Assembly (NCBI GenBank): GCA_963513935.1 | Contig: OY740772.1 | Coordinates: 17,764,098 to 17,828,097 of the forward strand | Direction of reading: 5' to 3' | From: Aphrophora alni | Lineage: Eukaryota; Arthropoda; Insecta; Hemiptera; Aphrophoridae | Length of the DNA stretch: 64,000 bases | Made by a program: the position numbers and the translations under genes | Notes under the pieces: generated by a model | The model's input: the letters and a program-made list of their open reading frames with translations, nothing else | Database searches by the model: none | What the model was told of the DNA's origin: nothing | Part shown: positions 37,576 through 47,950 of the stretch, piece by piece | Layout: each line of letters starts with the position of its first letter | Position numbering within the stretch: the stretch's first letter is position 1

Positions 37576-38191
37576 GCAAAGGTATTATATGTGTATTTCA
37601 TGATTAATTCAATATATTTAATTTCATACAGATGTATTTTAAAGCTTAATGTTTTTTTGTTAAAGGTAGTTGTACATGAATTGTTTCGTGATATAAGCAA
37701 TCACGGAGGAAGTATATATTATAGTATTAAATAAAATGATTTAACTCTTCATGTTGCAGTTGCTACAAAATTGTTTGCAGACTTTTAAGGGGGTTTGTAC
37801 AGTTGTATCTCACCCATGCTAAATTGGGTATGTTCACCTAACTTTTTCTCAGGATCTACAAAACCTAAAGAGCTAAAGTTTGTTGGGGTTATTAACTATG
37901 TCCTTATTAAGCGTTTAGAATTACCAACTAAAACATTTATACCAAAATAATTGTTTTTTTTGCAGTGAATTATCATAGAAAAAATTCTTTATATTTTTTA
38001 ATGAATATAATATCTTTTTAACAAGCCTAAAATTAACTAATATAAACATTTGTAAAACAAAATCTAATATTAAAAGTGAACAAAAACTTAATTGAATGTA
38101 AAATAAAAATTATATCTCATGTAATTCCTACGAAAAAGATTTGTTGTTATTGTATAAAGCCGATAAACTTTTACGCCAACATTGCCTTAAA

Positions 38192-38325
38192 ATAAAAGGA
38201 AGAAAAGAACATAAAATAAAGACCACTAGCCCTCGAATATTCTAATAGCATCACTGTCAAAAAAGAACAAGAGTTGCTTAAGACAAATCTAATAAGATAA
38301 AAAAGAGAGCTCTAAACAAGAACAT
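38192..38325 (+). repeat. SINE-like family E, copy 1 (5' part)
   Basis: Shares, in order, AAAAGGAAGAAAA, ATAAAATAAAGAC, AGCCCTCGAATATTCTAATA, AAAGAACAAGAGTTG and CTAATAAGA with copies at 38530, 39657 (reverse), 46881 and 59624. This copy lacks the 3' half. Confidence 0.75.
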
Positions 38326-38529
38326 GAAGTTGAAATAACACAACTTTCGGAAAACAGCATTTGAAAATATTCATATTTTTTCAGGGTAATCTGATGGGAA
38401 TTTAAATTCAATGTTAAAATAATGTCATGTTTGTTGTTTAAAGCCAAAATCCTATAGCTCATCATGACCTTTATGGCATGATATCACACATATAACTTAG
38501 GGTGGTACATCATGATTTATTTTAATAAA

Positions 38530-38710
38530 CAGTCCTAGTCCTCGAATAGTCTAAGCGTCATAGTTGGTCAAGAGATACCTAATAGAGCATGACGAAAGAG
38601 AGGGGTCTAACCCAAGGCTAGATAAAATATGTGTAAATCCAGCTAGGTTTCCTCAAGCCTGTAGACGTACTCACTAAAGTGAGACCATGAGGTTATGTCA
38701 GATAGCCCTA
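38530..38710 (+). repeat. SINE-like family E, copy 2
   Basis: Contains AGTCCTCGAATAGTCTAAGC, GAGAGGGGTCTAACCCAAG, GTGTAAATCCAGCTAGG and a 3' end GTACTCACTAAAGTGAGACC. It lies only about 200 bases from copy 1. Confidence 0.75.
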
Positions 38711-39192
38711 GAACTATAAATAATAAAACTTTTAACTTGTTTTGTAGTTTAAAGAACTCTCTTTTTAGTTTCTAACATCAGTTGTTATTTTTTGGTGTAA
38801 ATTATTAATTTTGTAACTTTTGTAAATTTCCAAATTTTAGTTTTAAAGAAACATATTTTTAACACAACAAAAACTCTTTGCGTAACTGAGTAGTATATAT
38901 AGAAGTGTAGTAAACAGGAGATATCACAGAATATAATTTAAACTAAAAAATCGTTATAAATATTTGAACGCACATGTCACCTTACTTTTAACTTTAGGCT
39001 CATATATGTAACGCTCATTTTGGAGAAATTCTTTTAAGTCTGAGTGATCATGAGGAGGTCCTAGTTCTTAAAAGAAAGTAGAAAGAAAGATGGATATTTA
39101 CAATTCTAGGAACACTGCTTTTAACATTTTAAAATTCGGAAGATCTTTCTACGTAACGAATAATCTTGCAACGTTCCTTGTAAGAGCAATAA

Positions 39193-39534
39193 TTGGATTA
39201 CATTGTAACTCTGGATAATTCATTCCATTTGAATCCAAGTGACGCTTATCCAATCACTGGAGCACATCCTCCTATAGTACAATGTACTATTCAAAATAAA
39301 ACTAACAATGTCGCTTTGGAAGAGACATTTAAAGCAAGGTGCAAAGAGGAATCAACCCGAAGTCCAGGAACTAGAAATCTGTGGACCTTGAAGGTTACAG
39401 CATACCATGAAATCATGACAATTTCGTTACCTGATGCTAAGAGTTCGAATGAAAAAGTAAGACAAGAAAAAAAAATCTTGCAACGAATTTACTGCTTTCA
39501 ACTACGTCATCGTAAAGTAGTGTTTTCTTTTTAG
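39193..39534 (+). CDS. Unassigned 113-codon open frame
   Basis: The frame opens with TTG and contains SDAYPITGAHPPIVQC and a Lys/Glu-rich second half. No domain, signal peptide or membrane segment is recognised. A frame of this length is within reach of chance for the window. It sits beside a reverse-oriented SINE-like copy. I do not think it is a gene, but I list it because nothing else explains the stretch. Confidence 0.1.
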   Translation: MDYIVTLDNSFHLNPSDAYPITGAHPPIVQCTIQNKTNNVALEETFKARCKEESTRSPGTRNLWTLKVTAYHEIMTISLPDAKSSNEKVRQEKKILQRIYCFQLRHRKVVFSF

Positions 39535-39656
39535 TTTATGTTCATGAAATATTCTAGATAACTAAAAATTACTGCTAAATAAATATAAGTTGAAATATTT
39601 TAAAACAAATTACTGTTAATTAAATCAGTTTATCTTTAAATTTTAGTGGTAAGTTC

Positions 39657-39828
39657 TTCAGAGGCTTACTTACAGTGAGTACGGATGTAGCAATCCTCAA
39701 GTACTCCAGCTGGATTTACACATTGCTTCATGTAGTCTTGGATTAGGTCCCTCTCTCTCGTCTTTCTTATTAGATCTCTTTCAACCAACTTTTGTTCTCT
39801 TCCAACCCTGACGCTATTAGAGTCTTCA
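39657..39828 (-). repeat. SINE-like family E, copy 3 (reverse)
   Basis: The best preserved copy. The reverse complement reads GACTCTAATAGCGTCAGGGT, GGAAGAGAACAAAAGTTGG, GAAAGACGAGAGAGAGGG, GTGTAAATCCAGCTGGAGTA and CCGTACTCACTGTAAG. It forms the 3' half of an ATG-started 103-codon frame (39977 to 39666). Confidence 0.8.
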
Positions 39829-39977
39829 AAAATCATTAGCTTATAACTTTCTTCTTTTTTTAAGTAGATGACGAACATAAAGGTTTTGTTTCTAGACAAC
39901 AATGATATTGGTAACATTGTACACGGCACTATGGATGTAAGACTCACTTGTACTATGTACTGTGCAAGAACACTCAT
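39666..39977 (-). CDS. 103-codon ATG frame ending in a SINE-like repeat
   Basis: Starts at an ATG (complement of 39977) and runs into the reverse copy of family E, which supplies about the last 50 residues (from DSNSVRVGREQK onward). The N-terminal half has a hydrophobic run (SLTSIVPCTMLPISLL). No family recognised. It may be chance; if expressed it would be a repeat-derived short protein. Confidence 0.12.
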   Translation of the reverse strand: MSVLAQYIVQVSLTSIVPCTMLPISLLSRNKTFMFVIYLKKEESYKLMIFEDSNSVRVGREQKLVERDLIRKTRERDLIQDYMKQCVNPAGVLEDCYIRTHCK

Positions 39978-41029
39978 TGTTACATATTAACGTGGGACAA
40001 ACTTTCAAAGTAAAATATTATAACGAGAAATAAGCTAATGATATTAATACATTCAATTGCCAAGTAATGTGAAGTATATGCAATTGTGGCAATGAATAAT
40101 ATGTATTAGTTTTATTAAATGTACACAATACGAGCATGAATTTGATCCGTACAACAGTCAAAATCTCATCTCTTTAATATCGAAATTTATAAATAAATTG
40201 ATGTAGGAGGATATTTTTTTATAAACAACCAAACTATCACTTTTAGAAATTTTCATTTTTTAATAAACTTTATGAAATTGTACATGAACAGGAGGGGAAA
40301 ATACAAATTTAATCTGGAGTAATTCAAAATATTCCATCGACTTATGTTTGTCTACGAATTACATATTACAGTTTACATTGTATACAACTGTGTAAAATGA
40401 AAACGAGATTGCCAGACATAAGATCTTAAGTATTTTTTGGCAATTTTCTAATCACGACAGTAACACCGCTTTGCTGTTTTATCCCGGTGGTATTGCGTAA
40501 CCGTAATAGACAAGTGTTTATTAACTTCTGTAATACTAAGACATAATCATGAAACGTGTATTGTGACTACTAACTTACTTGAAACAAACTGCACCAGATT
40601 CACAGTGTTGATCTATATGTACATATACTAGAGTAACGATTAACTCAAATTTCAAAGCTGACGAAAAGTAAACAGTTACACTATACAATACAACTGTGCA
40701 GTTTATTATTAGCACTCACATAATGTGACTCTTTGTCTGGGTTAGAAATGTCTCTGATGACGGTTCTCGGTGTAAAATGTGAGCACCTTACTGTGACACC
40801 CTACAATCATTTCTTCACATGGAAGATAAAACACAACATCTGACAAAATATACCCGACGTTGTCCCTAATCCACGCCCTTCAACTCCTACTATTATTGTA
40901 ATACCAACCGCATCTTTATTTGTGAGATTTTTTTAATAGTTACACCTATAAATTTCTTTCAGAAGCGATAGGTTCAAAACATATGAATGAGAGATGTGCT
41001 GCAAAGCAGAAGAAAGTGTCGCATCCAAT
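39978..41029. other. AT-rich DNA, no gene recognised
   Basis: Nothing supportable was found. Confidence 0.5.
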
Positions 41030-41587
41030 TCTTTAATACTTTCTATGTTGTAGGTGCATCAATAAGCACGTGGTTGCATACAGCATATACTTTGCCATGC
41101 TTGTTTCAAGTAGACATTTGAAGAAGGTGGTGGATGGAGATGAGCATCAAATTAAACTAACCTGTTTGAAACGTATATCCCATCCTCCATCTACACAACA
41201 CTTTAACCAGGGTTTTTGCATGTTCTGTTACAATTTTGGAAAGTTATCCCTCGAGGTCTAACATTCTGCTCCCTTCAAATTTATCTACTCGACGTGTCCA
41301 TGGAAGAAGTTATCAGCGTACCAACGTGGGAAACCATTCCAGAATCCTTGTCCAACGTGATAGAGATACTAAAAGGAAGCGAAATGGTTTTAGTGAGTAG
41401 GAGTCTCCCACTAGTACGTGACACCCTTTGTCTTATGGAGATTCTCCATCCTCTACAAAAGAAAAAATCAAAATGTATTTTCTTATTTGTATTTTGTTTA
41501 GCTCTGTTTCTGTTTCTTTATTTCACATTCTTATCCAGTCTACTATATAGGTATAATACAAAAAAAAAAAAAAAAAAAAAAAAAAAA
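41030..41587 (+). other. GC-moderate block ending in A28, possible retrocopy
   Basis: Two overlapping frames (41070-41261 and 41216-41659) run through this block. The sequence then becomes pyrimidine-rich and ends in 28 consecutive A (41560-41587). A body followed by a poly(A) tract is the form of a retroposed sequence. I cannot name a parent. The polylysine in the second frame is just the A tract read as codons. Confidence 0.25.
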
Positions 41588-41959
41588 CGAGAAAAATGGG
41601 AGAGAAAATCTCTAGAAAAATACTTGTTCCTACCTTCGATAATGCTGTGTGGCGAATAAAAAAATAAAGGATTTACATGGATAACCTGGGTTGTTAATTA
41701 AAAACAGTAAAATCCTACTTAGATGTAGCTTAGGGGCTATATTGAGTATACAAGTTACTAGAAGGCAATAGAAAAGTTGTAGGGACCTGGAAGCGATAAC
41801 TCAATGTTCTGGGGAAAATTAAAGAGTGACAGAGATCAGAAGATGGAGAAGGATTACTCAACATAGAAAGAATTGTGATTAGAAGAGACATATGGTTGCA
41901 GTTACAGAGAGGAACAGAACATTGGGCCTGAGTGGTGTGACTAGAAAACTGATTCAAAA

Positions 41960-42865
41960 TCTCTTAAAACCATCTGGCATAGTTTTTACAAAATACTTTA
42001 CAAATGGATTGGATTTTGTCCAATTTCGTTAAAATAAAATCAATTTGTCTGTTAGTTTGGTGTGAAATATTCTGTTTGCATTTTTGTCAACAATGATTAG
42101 TCGAACAGTGTGAAAAGATTTCGAGAGTTTCATAAAACGGACGTTTAAATTAACGAAATAAAACACTTACCAATTTAATCAAAAATCCTACAAATGTCTG
42201 AGCTTCGTTCAAAATAATGTTTTCTAAATTTTAGCACTCATTTAAGAATAGAATAGAATTTATATTTTCCATAGTAAGGAAACGTTGTTAAGCTTGGATC
42301 ACTGCGAGTCCGTTTACTTTTTCAACTGATTTTTGTCTAGATTATATTTTTTGAGGGAGTAAACGTCAGTGACAGACCAGTTTTGTACGTCATTCACGGA
42401 TACGGTGAGATGCTTGTTATTCTTCTTTAAACTTCTCGCTTGGGTAAACACAACTGGCTTAAGTCAGGATTTAAGAGTCACTGTTTTAATTTTATACGAC
42501 TGTCCGTAACTTTGTCAACCTTTTCAAGTATTCGCGTGCAGACTATACGTGCAGGGTAGCAAGTTTATCGAAAATCAAACTGAAATAAAAATTCAGGTAG
42601 TGATTTTCTCTATGTATTGCTGACGGTAAATAAGTTTGTAGAAACTTAATGAAATTAATGTCAAAAAACAATATGCACTTAACTTACTTCGCTTTTGACA
42701 TAATCTCGTCTTAGGCGTAAACACTATTTGATTGAAATAGAATTTTTGGTTTTACTAATTATTCCCTCAAACGTAGTTTTCTTTTACTTGGATTTTTTAC
42801 CTGATTTGAGTCTTTCACCATCACATTTCAACAAAATTTGATTCGATTGATCTGTTTTTGAGATA
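41960..42865. other. AT-rich DNA, no gene recognised
   Basis: Nothing supportable was found apart from weak old-repeat phrases. Confidence 0.45.
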
Positions 42866-43015
42866 ATCGTAAATCTATGTTTGGTGTCATAACAACTACC
42901 CAAATTTTGAGTTATTAAATTTTTTTTGGGATATCGCCTAAAGATATGCTCACATACCAAGTTTTATTAAAATACGGTTAAGCATTTTTTGAAGGTAAAT
43001 AAAAATAGATATTCC
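42866..43015 (+). repeat. Dispersed family C, diverged copy
   Basis: CAACTACCCAAATTTTGAGT, TATCGCC, ATGCTCACATACCAAG and TAAAATACGGTTAAGC align in order with 45660-45790 and 58420-58540. Confidence 0.5.
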
Positions 43016-44600
43016 AATGAATAATTCGACATGATATTTACACAAATAATATTTATCGTGAGCCGTGTATGTGATAAAATAAAAAAGACCACGTGCCACA
43101 CCACCATTTTCATCCTTGGATAACTACAATCCTGGTCCCCATGTTTACTTAAACATTTTTCTTTGATCTACCCTTAAAATGAAGTGTTTTACATTTAAAA
43201 TTCTCGAGCTACCCTAGCTCCTCCCTACAAAGAGAGAATACTTAACAAATAAACATAAGCAAACTCCATCTCTTACAATCATGATCTGACGATATAAAAA
43301 CAAGTTAATGGGCGCCATCATCGTACTTACCCTATCATACAATATCAATACAATTAGAACTTATTGTTGGGGACTTGGACTTTATGAATAATGTTAAATT
43401 GTATTCATGGATCAAGGGGTTTTATCCTCTAGATTAACTTTGTTTACAACTGTTGTTGTATTGGTTTTCTGAACCTCGTAATTATGTATATAAGTACTTT
43501 CTTGACGTTTAACTAGGCACTGTCTCTACTCATTTAAAAAGTCTCCCTTCGCTTCGCTCATGTCATTGTCTCAGCTCAGGTGGATCTAGAAGATGTACAA
43601 GTGTGTAGGACCCTCCACTCGCTACACTCGTGTCGATGACTCGGTCCTATTTATAAACATCACAATTTCTTTGTAGGACAGGGTTTATGATAATACCATT
43701 ACATGTAGAATTGAACTCTGCAAATTATTAACTAATTTATAAATTTAATAATAAACGAGATATAAATAAAAAAACGTTTAGGATATTTTATGACATTATC
43801 AATTCGTATTTTAAAATTTCAATAAAGTACTAAATGATCACATTACTATATAGATCCTTATATCATATTTCACGTTTCTATAAAATTTGTGTAATCGTGC
43901 TTAAGTACAGAAAACGACCAAAATGACGAACGGACGGGATGTCCAAAATAATGTTTCGTGTTTCCGTAGACCATGAAACGTAAAGATCAGTTAAAAAATA
44001 GAGTTCGACATTTTTACATCTGAAAAAATTACCCTTCTGCTACGTGTACTATAAAAGTAACAAAAGGTACTAAAACATAGTACAAACTTCCCCTCAAAAC
44101 TGCTAGAAATCTTCATTTTCACCATCCCGTCTCTACATGAGGAAGAAAAAGTGTCTATTTTACTGCAAATTATATATTTTAAAAATACGTTAAAAAAACA
44201 GAATATTTATGTATTCTTGTGTAATACGTACTTGTGTAGTTTTTATGAAATTTGTGTATTACGTTTCACAAACTCATGTTAAGTAAATTTTATTTCATAT
44301 AGAAACTGTTTTTTATTGCGAAAATTATCTACGTGTATAGGTATTTTTATTTTTTTTTTTGTATTCTCGCTAAGATACTTACATTTCACTGAAATCGGTA
44401 ATGACAATTTTTAGAAATTAAGAATTTTATAACAACTTGATAATAGATTTTGTATTTATTATTCCTAACCTCCGAACTGCTAATTTGGGCAACAATATTC
44501 TTTTTATACTTACTGTAGATCCTCATTTTATTAAAATTTTATCGAAATTGTTAGAACCTATTAATTTTTGGTTTTTATCTAATTCTAATATTTATTAAGA
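43016..44600. other. AT-rich DNA with one GC-richer patch
   Basis: No gene seen. A patch at 43540-43650 contains CCCTTCGCTTCGCTC and CACTCGCTACACTCGTGTCG, an unusual CG-rhythmic text for which I have no explanation. Confidence 0.4.
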
Positions 44601-44749
44601 CATAAAAACTGCCTTGAGATAATATGTTCACAAATGAAATTTTGAAAAATTCGTACATTCGTATTTTGAACTTAAAACGATTATTTTGCAAAACATATCA
44701 ATATATACAATATACGAGTATACATTTCAATATGTATATCTTACCAGCA

Positions 44750-45210
44750 ATGTATAACATCCAGACATTCTATAGAATACGCAGGCATTCTATACATTGC
44801 CTAAGCATTTTTGACAAAGTATGATATAAAGGAATTTTGTTAGATCTTTACTCACTTTGACTAGGCATTTTAGTAAAATTTCGACGCTTCTTCAGGCATA
44901 ATATTACATGAACAGATTTGCTCAGAAAATTATTTATTTACAATATACAAAAATTGAAAAAAAAAGAAAAGAAAAGAAAATAGGAAATGTGTGTTTATTA
45001 AATATTTACTGAAGTAAATGGACCCAACCTAACCTAACCAGAAAACCATGGAAAAACCTGTATTCCAAATGCTGCCTAAAGTGCAGAGACATTCTATGGA
45101 ATGCCTAGAGAAAGTATGAAATATCCTTGATTTCATACTGTGCCTGTCAACTTTAGGCAATTTATATAATGCCTAGACATGGTATAAAATGCTTCATTTA
45201 ACACATTGCC
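44750..45210. repeat. Cluster of short TAGGCA/TGCCTA motifs
   Basis: Variants of GACATTCTATAGAAT, GGCATTCTATACATTGCCTA, TAGGCAATTTATATAATGCC and ATGCCTAGACATGG recur within ~450 bases, several forming local inverted repeats. It looks like a decayed tandem or palindromic repeat. An AAAAG run (44955-44982) lies inside. Confidence 0.5.
45026..45039. repeat. Short telomere-like AACCTAACCTAACC
   Basis: Two full CCTAA units plus flanking matches, equal to the TTAGG insect telomere repeat on the other strand. It is too short to be more than an interstitial trace or chance. Confidence 0.4.
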
Positions 45211-45639
45211 GGTAACATATATATTTTGTATATGTAAGTAAAAATTGTAATTCATACAAATTTGAGTAAATTGATTGTACCAAATAAAACGAACTAAAAG
45301 TCACTGTCACTCAAAATGTCAGTTCTGTTGTTGTTAATAAAAAACTGAAAATGAACTATAAACGCTGTCTTTCGAAAAAAAAATTAAAAATACCCTAAAC
45401 GTGCTTCATTTGTGCCATAAACACGTCCTCATTGTAAATAGTATATGCCTAAAAATCGGGAGCATCGTTGACGGATATCATTGTTTATTTTAGTTTTATG
45501 TAAATTATTCCCAAACCAAAATATTTATTTACTTTCAATTCATCCGATTTTGAAAGTTGGATTCATGTTTCACAAGGTAAAGTCGATTTTGAGATATTAA
45601 CGCCCAACTAGCAGATTTTTTTTTTTTTTTTTAATCGAT

Positions 45640-45830
45640 AATTCACGAACAAGCATTTTTGAAGTAATAGCGACAGGTACCCCAAAATTTTGAGTTATCA
45701 AAACAAAAATGAAAAAAAGAGTCAAGATATGTCAAAATACCAAATATTATGTATATAAGTCCACGCGTTTTTGGTGTAGAGCACTATACATACGACAGAC
45801 GGACATTATTCCAAAAAACATTTCTTTTGA
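45640..45830 (+). repeat. Dispersed family C, copy
   Basis: GCGACAGGTACCCCAAAATT, GAGTTATCAAAACAAAAATG, AAGATATGTCAAAATACCAA, CACGCGTTTTTGGTGTAGAG and ACGACAGACGGAC follow one another. It is the clearest forward copy of the family. Confidence 0.65.
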
Positions 45831-46079
45831 CTCAGGTGACCCCTAAACGGAAATATCTGAAAAAAAACTCGTCAGTGATTTCTTTGACCCACCCAAAACA
45901 AAACAAAAAAACGTATTATGTATTTATGTTTAACGTATTTTTTTTTTGTTTTTGTGTGTGTTTTTTGTTTTATTTTACGTATTTGTAGGAAAACAAAAAG
46001 ACTTTTCAACAAAAATTAAAAAAACTACTTAAGAACAATTGTCGCTCAACATAGAAAAGGTCTAATTTTCAATCTCTCC

Positions 46080-46610
46080 CCATTGAAGCGGACACGCATT
46101 CACGTTTTCACCCTTATAATAATATTATGCCTCGAGGACGCTGTCTCTCTCTCTCCTAACGAGTCCGATAAGCCGTTCTCTATTCCCCTCCTCTTTAACG
46201 TCCCCCGCCATCCCTACACAAAAGCCTAATTAGCCATAAACTCTGTGATTTATAACGGCACAGAAAATGCAAATATGAAATATGAAAATGAAGATGGGTG
46301 TAATAAAAATGATATAGTGTGCTCTACAGAGCCATTCTGCGAAGGCGCTGTGAGTCACTCGTCAGTTTTATGCGCGAACGTCCATCATTCCTATGACAGC
46401 CTTCATTGCCAACAGAGAAAGGAAAGCAACTTTTAAGGGATGCTATTTTCTTTTTTACCCCCCACCCTTTGCGACGCCATGATGAAAACACTATAATGCT
46501 ATAAATCTAATAGGGAAAACGAGGCGCGAACATTGTAATGAAGAAAAAGTTTCGCCCAACAGTAAACTCGCTCTTTGTTTGCAAGGGGTTGAAAACTGTC
46601 AAAAACAAAT
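46080..46610. promoter_or_regulatory. Candidate regulatory element with homeodomain and POU sites
   Basis: A non-repetitive, GC-richer stretch. It holds GCCTAATTAGCCATAAAC (46224-), GTGATTTATAACGGC (an AbdB/Cdx-type TTTATA context), and ATGCAAATATGAAATATG (46267-), which includes the perfect POU octamer ATGCAAAT. Further GC-rich segments (GAGGCGCGAAC near 46522) follow. The open frame at 46245-46436 starts with GTG and has no domain. The dense sites suggest a developmental enhancer. Motif evidence only. Confidence 0.35.
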
Positions 46611-46880
46611 CAAGTTTAAAGTTTATTTTTTAAGTTTTATAATCGAGTTTAATCGTTAATTGTTATTAATAATTAATTTAATTTAAGTTTTTTTTTTAAT
46701 AAATTTATCGTATGATGGAGTTTTTTTAGTTGTATAAAAGTAAAATATGTATATAAAAATTAAATAAAATTTATATAAACATATTTTTGAGCATGTTTAA
46801 GGTAACTACAATTTAAAATTTACACCCTCCCCATCATCGTCTTATAAAATAAGTTTGACGATAATAGAACGATTCATAGC

Positions 46881-47105
46881 TTTTGAACACTCTATTACAG
46901 GCAGGGTCGGAAGAGAACAAGAGTTAGTCAAAACAGATGTCACAAAAAGGAAGAAAATGATCTAACACAAGATTAGATAAACCATGACTGGGATCCGGGC
47001 TCTCCTTACATTAAAAAATACTAAATGAAAAAATAAGTAGATTCAGCTGGACCCTCGGGATTGCCGAGCCCGTACTCACTATATTGAGTCCCTAAGAGCT
47101 GGTAT
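46881..47105 (+). repeat. SINE-like family E, copy 4
   Basis: CAGGGTCGGAAGAGAACAAG, AAAAGGAAGAAAATGATC, ATTCAGCTGGACC and CCGTACTCACTATATTGAGT align with the other copies. About 45 extra bases lie near 46995-47040. Confidence 0.7.
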
Positions 47106-47314
47106 TTTAAAACACAGGTTAACACTGACTGATAATCATTTTAAAATAACAACAGTTCTATTTTTATTGATATAGTTTATTCGAATATTTGTCATCAATT
47201 GTGCATATATACAAATAATACAAATGTTTAAATTGTATAAATAATCTCCCTTCATCACGAGATAGAACTATAACTATTTTACAAGTAGTAATAATTGTAG
47301 ACATTTCAAACGAA

Positions 47315-47950
47315 ACGTAAAAAATGGCTGGAGTAAGACGGTCAGAAGTTTAAGAATGGTAGCCTAAAATAGAAGAGAACGGAGAAAGGAAATACTGTAA
47401 AAACTATTTGTTTTGGTAGAACACAAAAGACATTATGATCGATCGTGGAAGAGACGGCTGGAGTAAGACTTAGGAGTGGTGACGGTCAGAAGCTGGAGAA
47501 TGGTCACCTAAGGGAACGGAGAAAGGAAATACTCAAACAACTACTTGTTTCTGCAGACCAGAAGAAAAAAGGGATTTCAAACGACCACGGAAGTGATGGC
47601 TGGCGTAAGACTTAGGATGGTGACGATCAGAAGCTGGAGAGTGGTCGCCTAACATAGAAGAGAACGGAGAATAGAAATACAGTAAAAACTACTTGTTTTG
47701 GCAAACCATAACACAAAAGACATTTTGTACGATCGTGGAAGAGACGGCTGGAGGAAGACATAGGAGTGGTGACAGTCAGAAGATGGAGAATCGGCGCCTA
47801 AGGGAACGGAGAAAAAAAATACTGTAAAGATAATTTGGTATGCCAGACCATGAACACAAAACACATTTTAGACGACCGCGTAAACGATGGTAAATTAAGA
47901 GCTAGAAATGGTCTGGATCAGAAGATTGAGAATTGAGGAGCACAATGAAG
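47315..47950. repeat. Tandem array of about five 130-148 bp units
   Basis: GGCTGG-type unit starts lie at 47326, 47456, 47598 and 47746, with a decayed fifth near 47889. Each unit carries GGTCAGAAG-TGGAGAATGG, GGAACGGAGAAA and an ACTACTTGTTTT-like segment. Units 1 and 3 share AGAAGAGAACGG and ACACAAAAGACATT, whereas units 2 and 4 share CCTAAGGGAACGG. So the array is built on an alternating two-unit repeat of about 285 bp. Confidence 0.85.

Noticed and set aside
41216..41659. 147-codon frame with a polylysine tract
   Set aside because: The lysines come from a run of 28 A. The rest has no recognisable domain and overlaps another frame.
45026..45039. Interstitial telomere repeat
   Set aside because: Only about two CCTAA units; chance cannot be excluded, so it is listed only as a short motif and not as a telomere.
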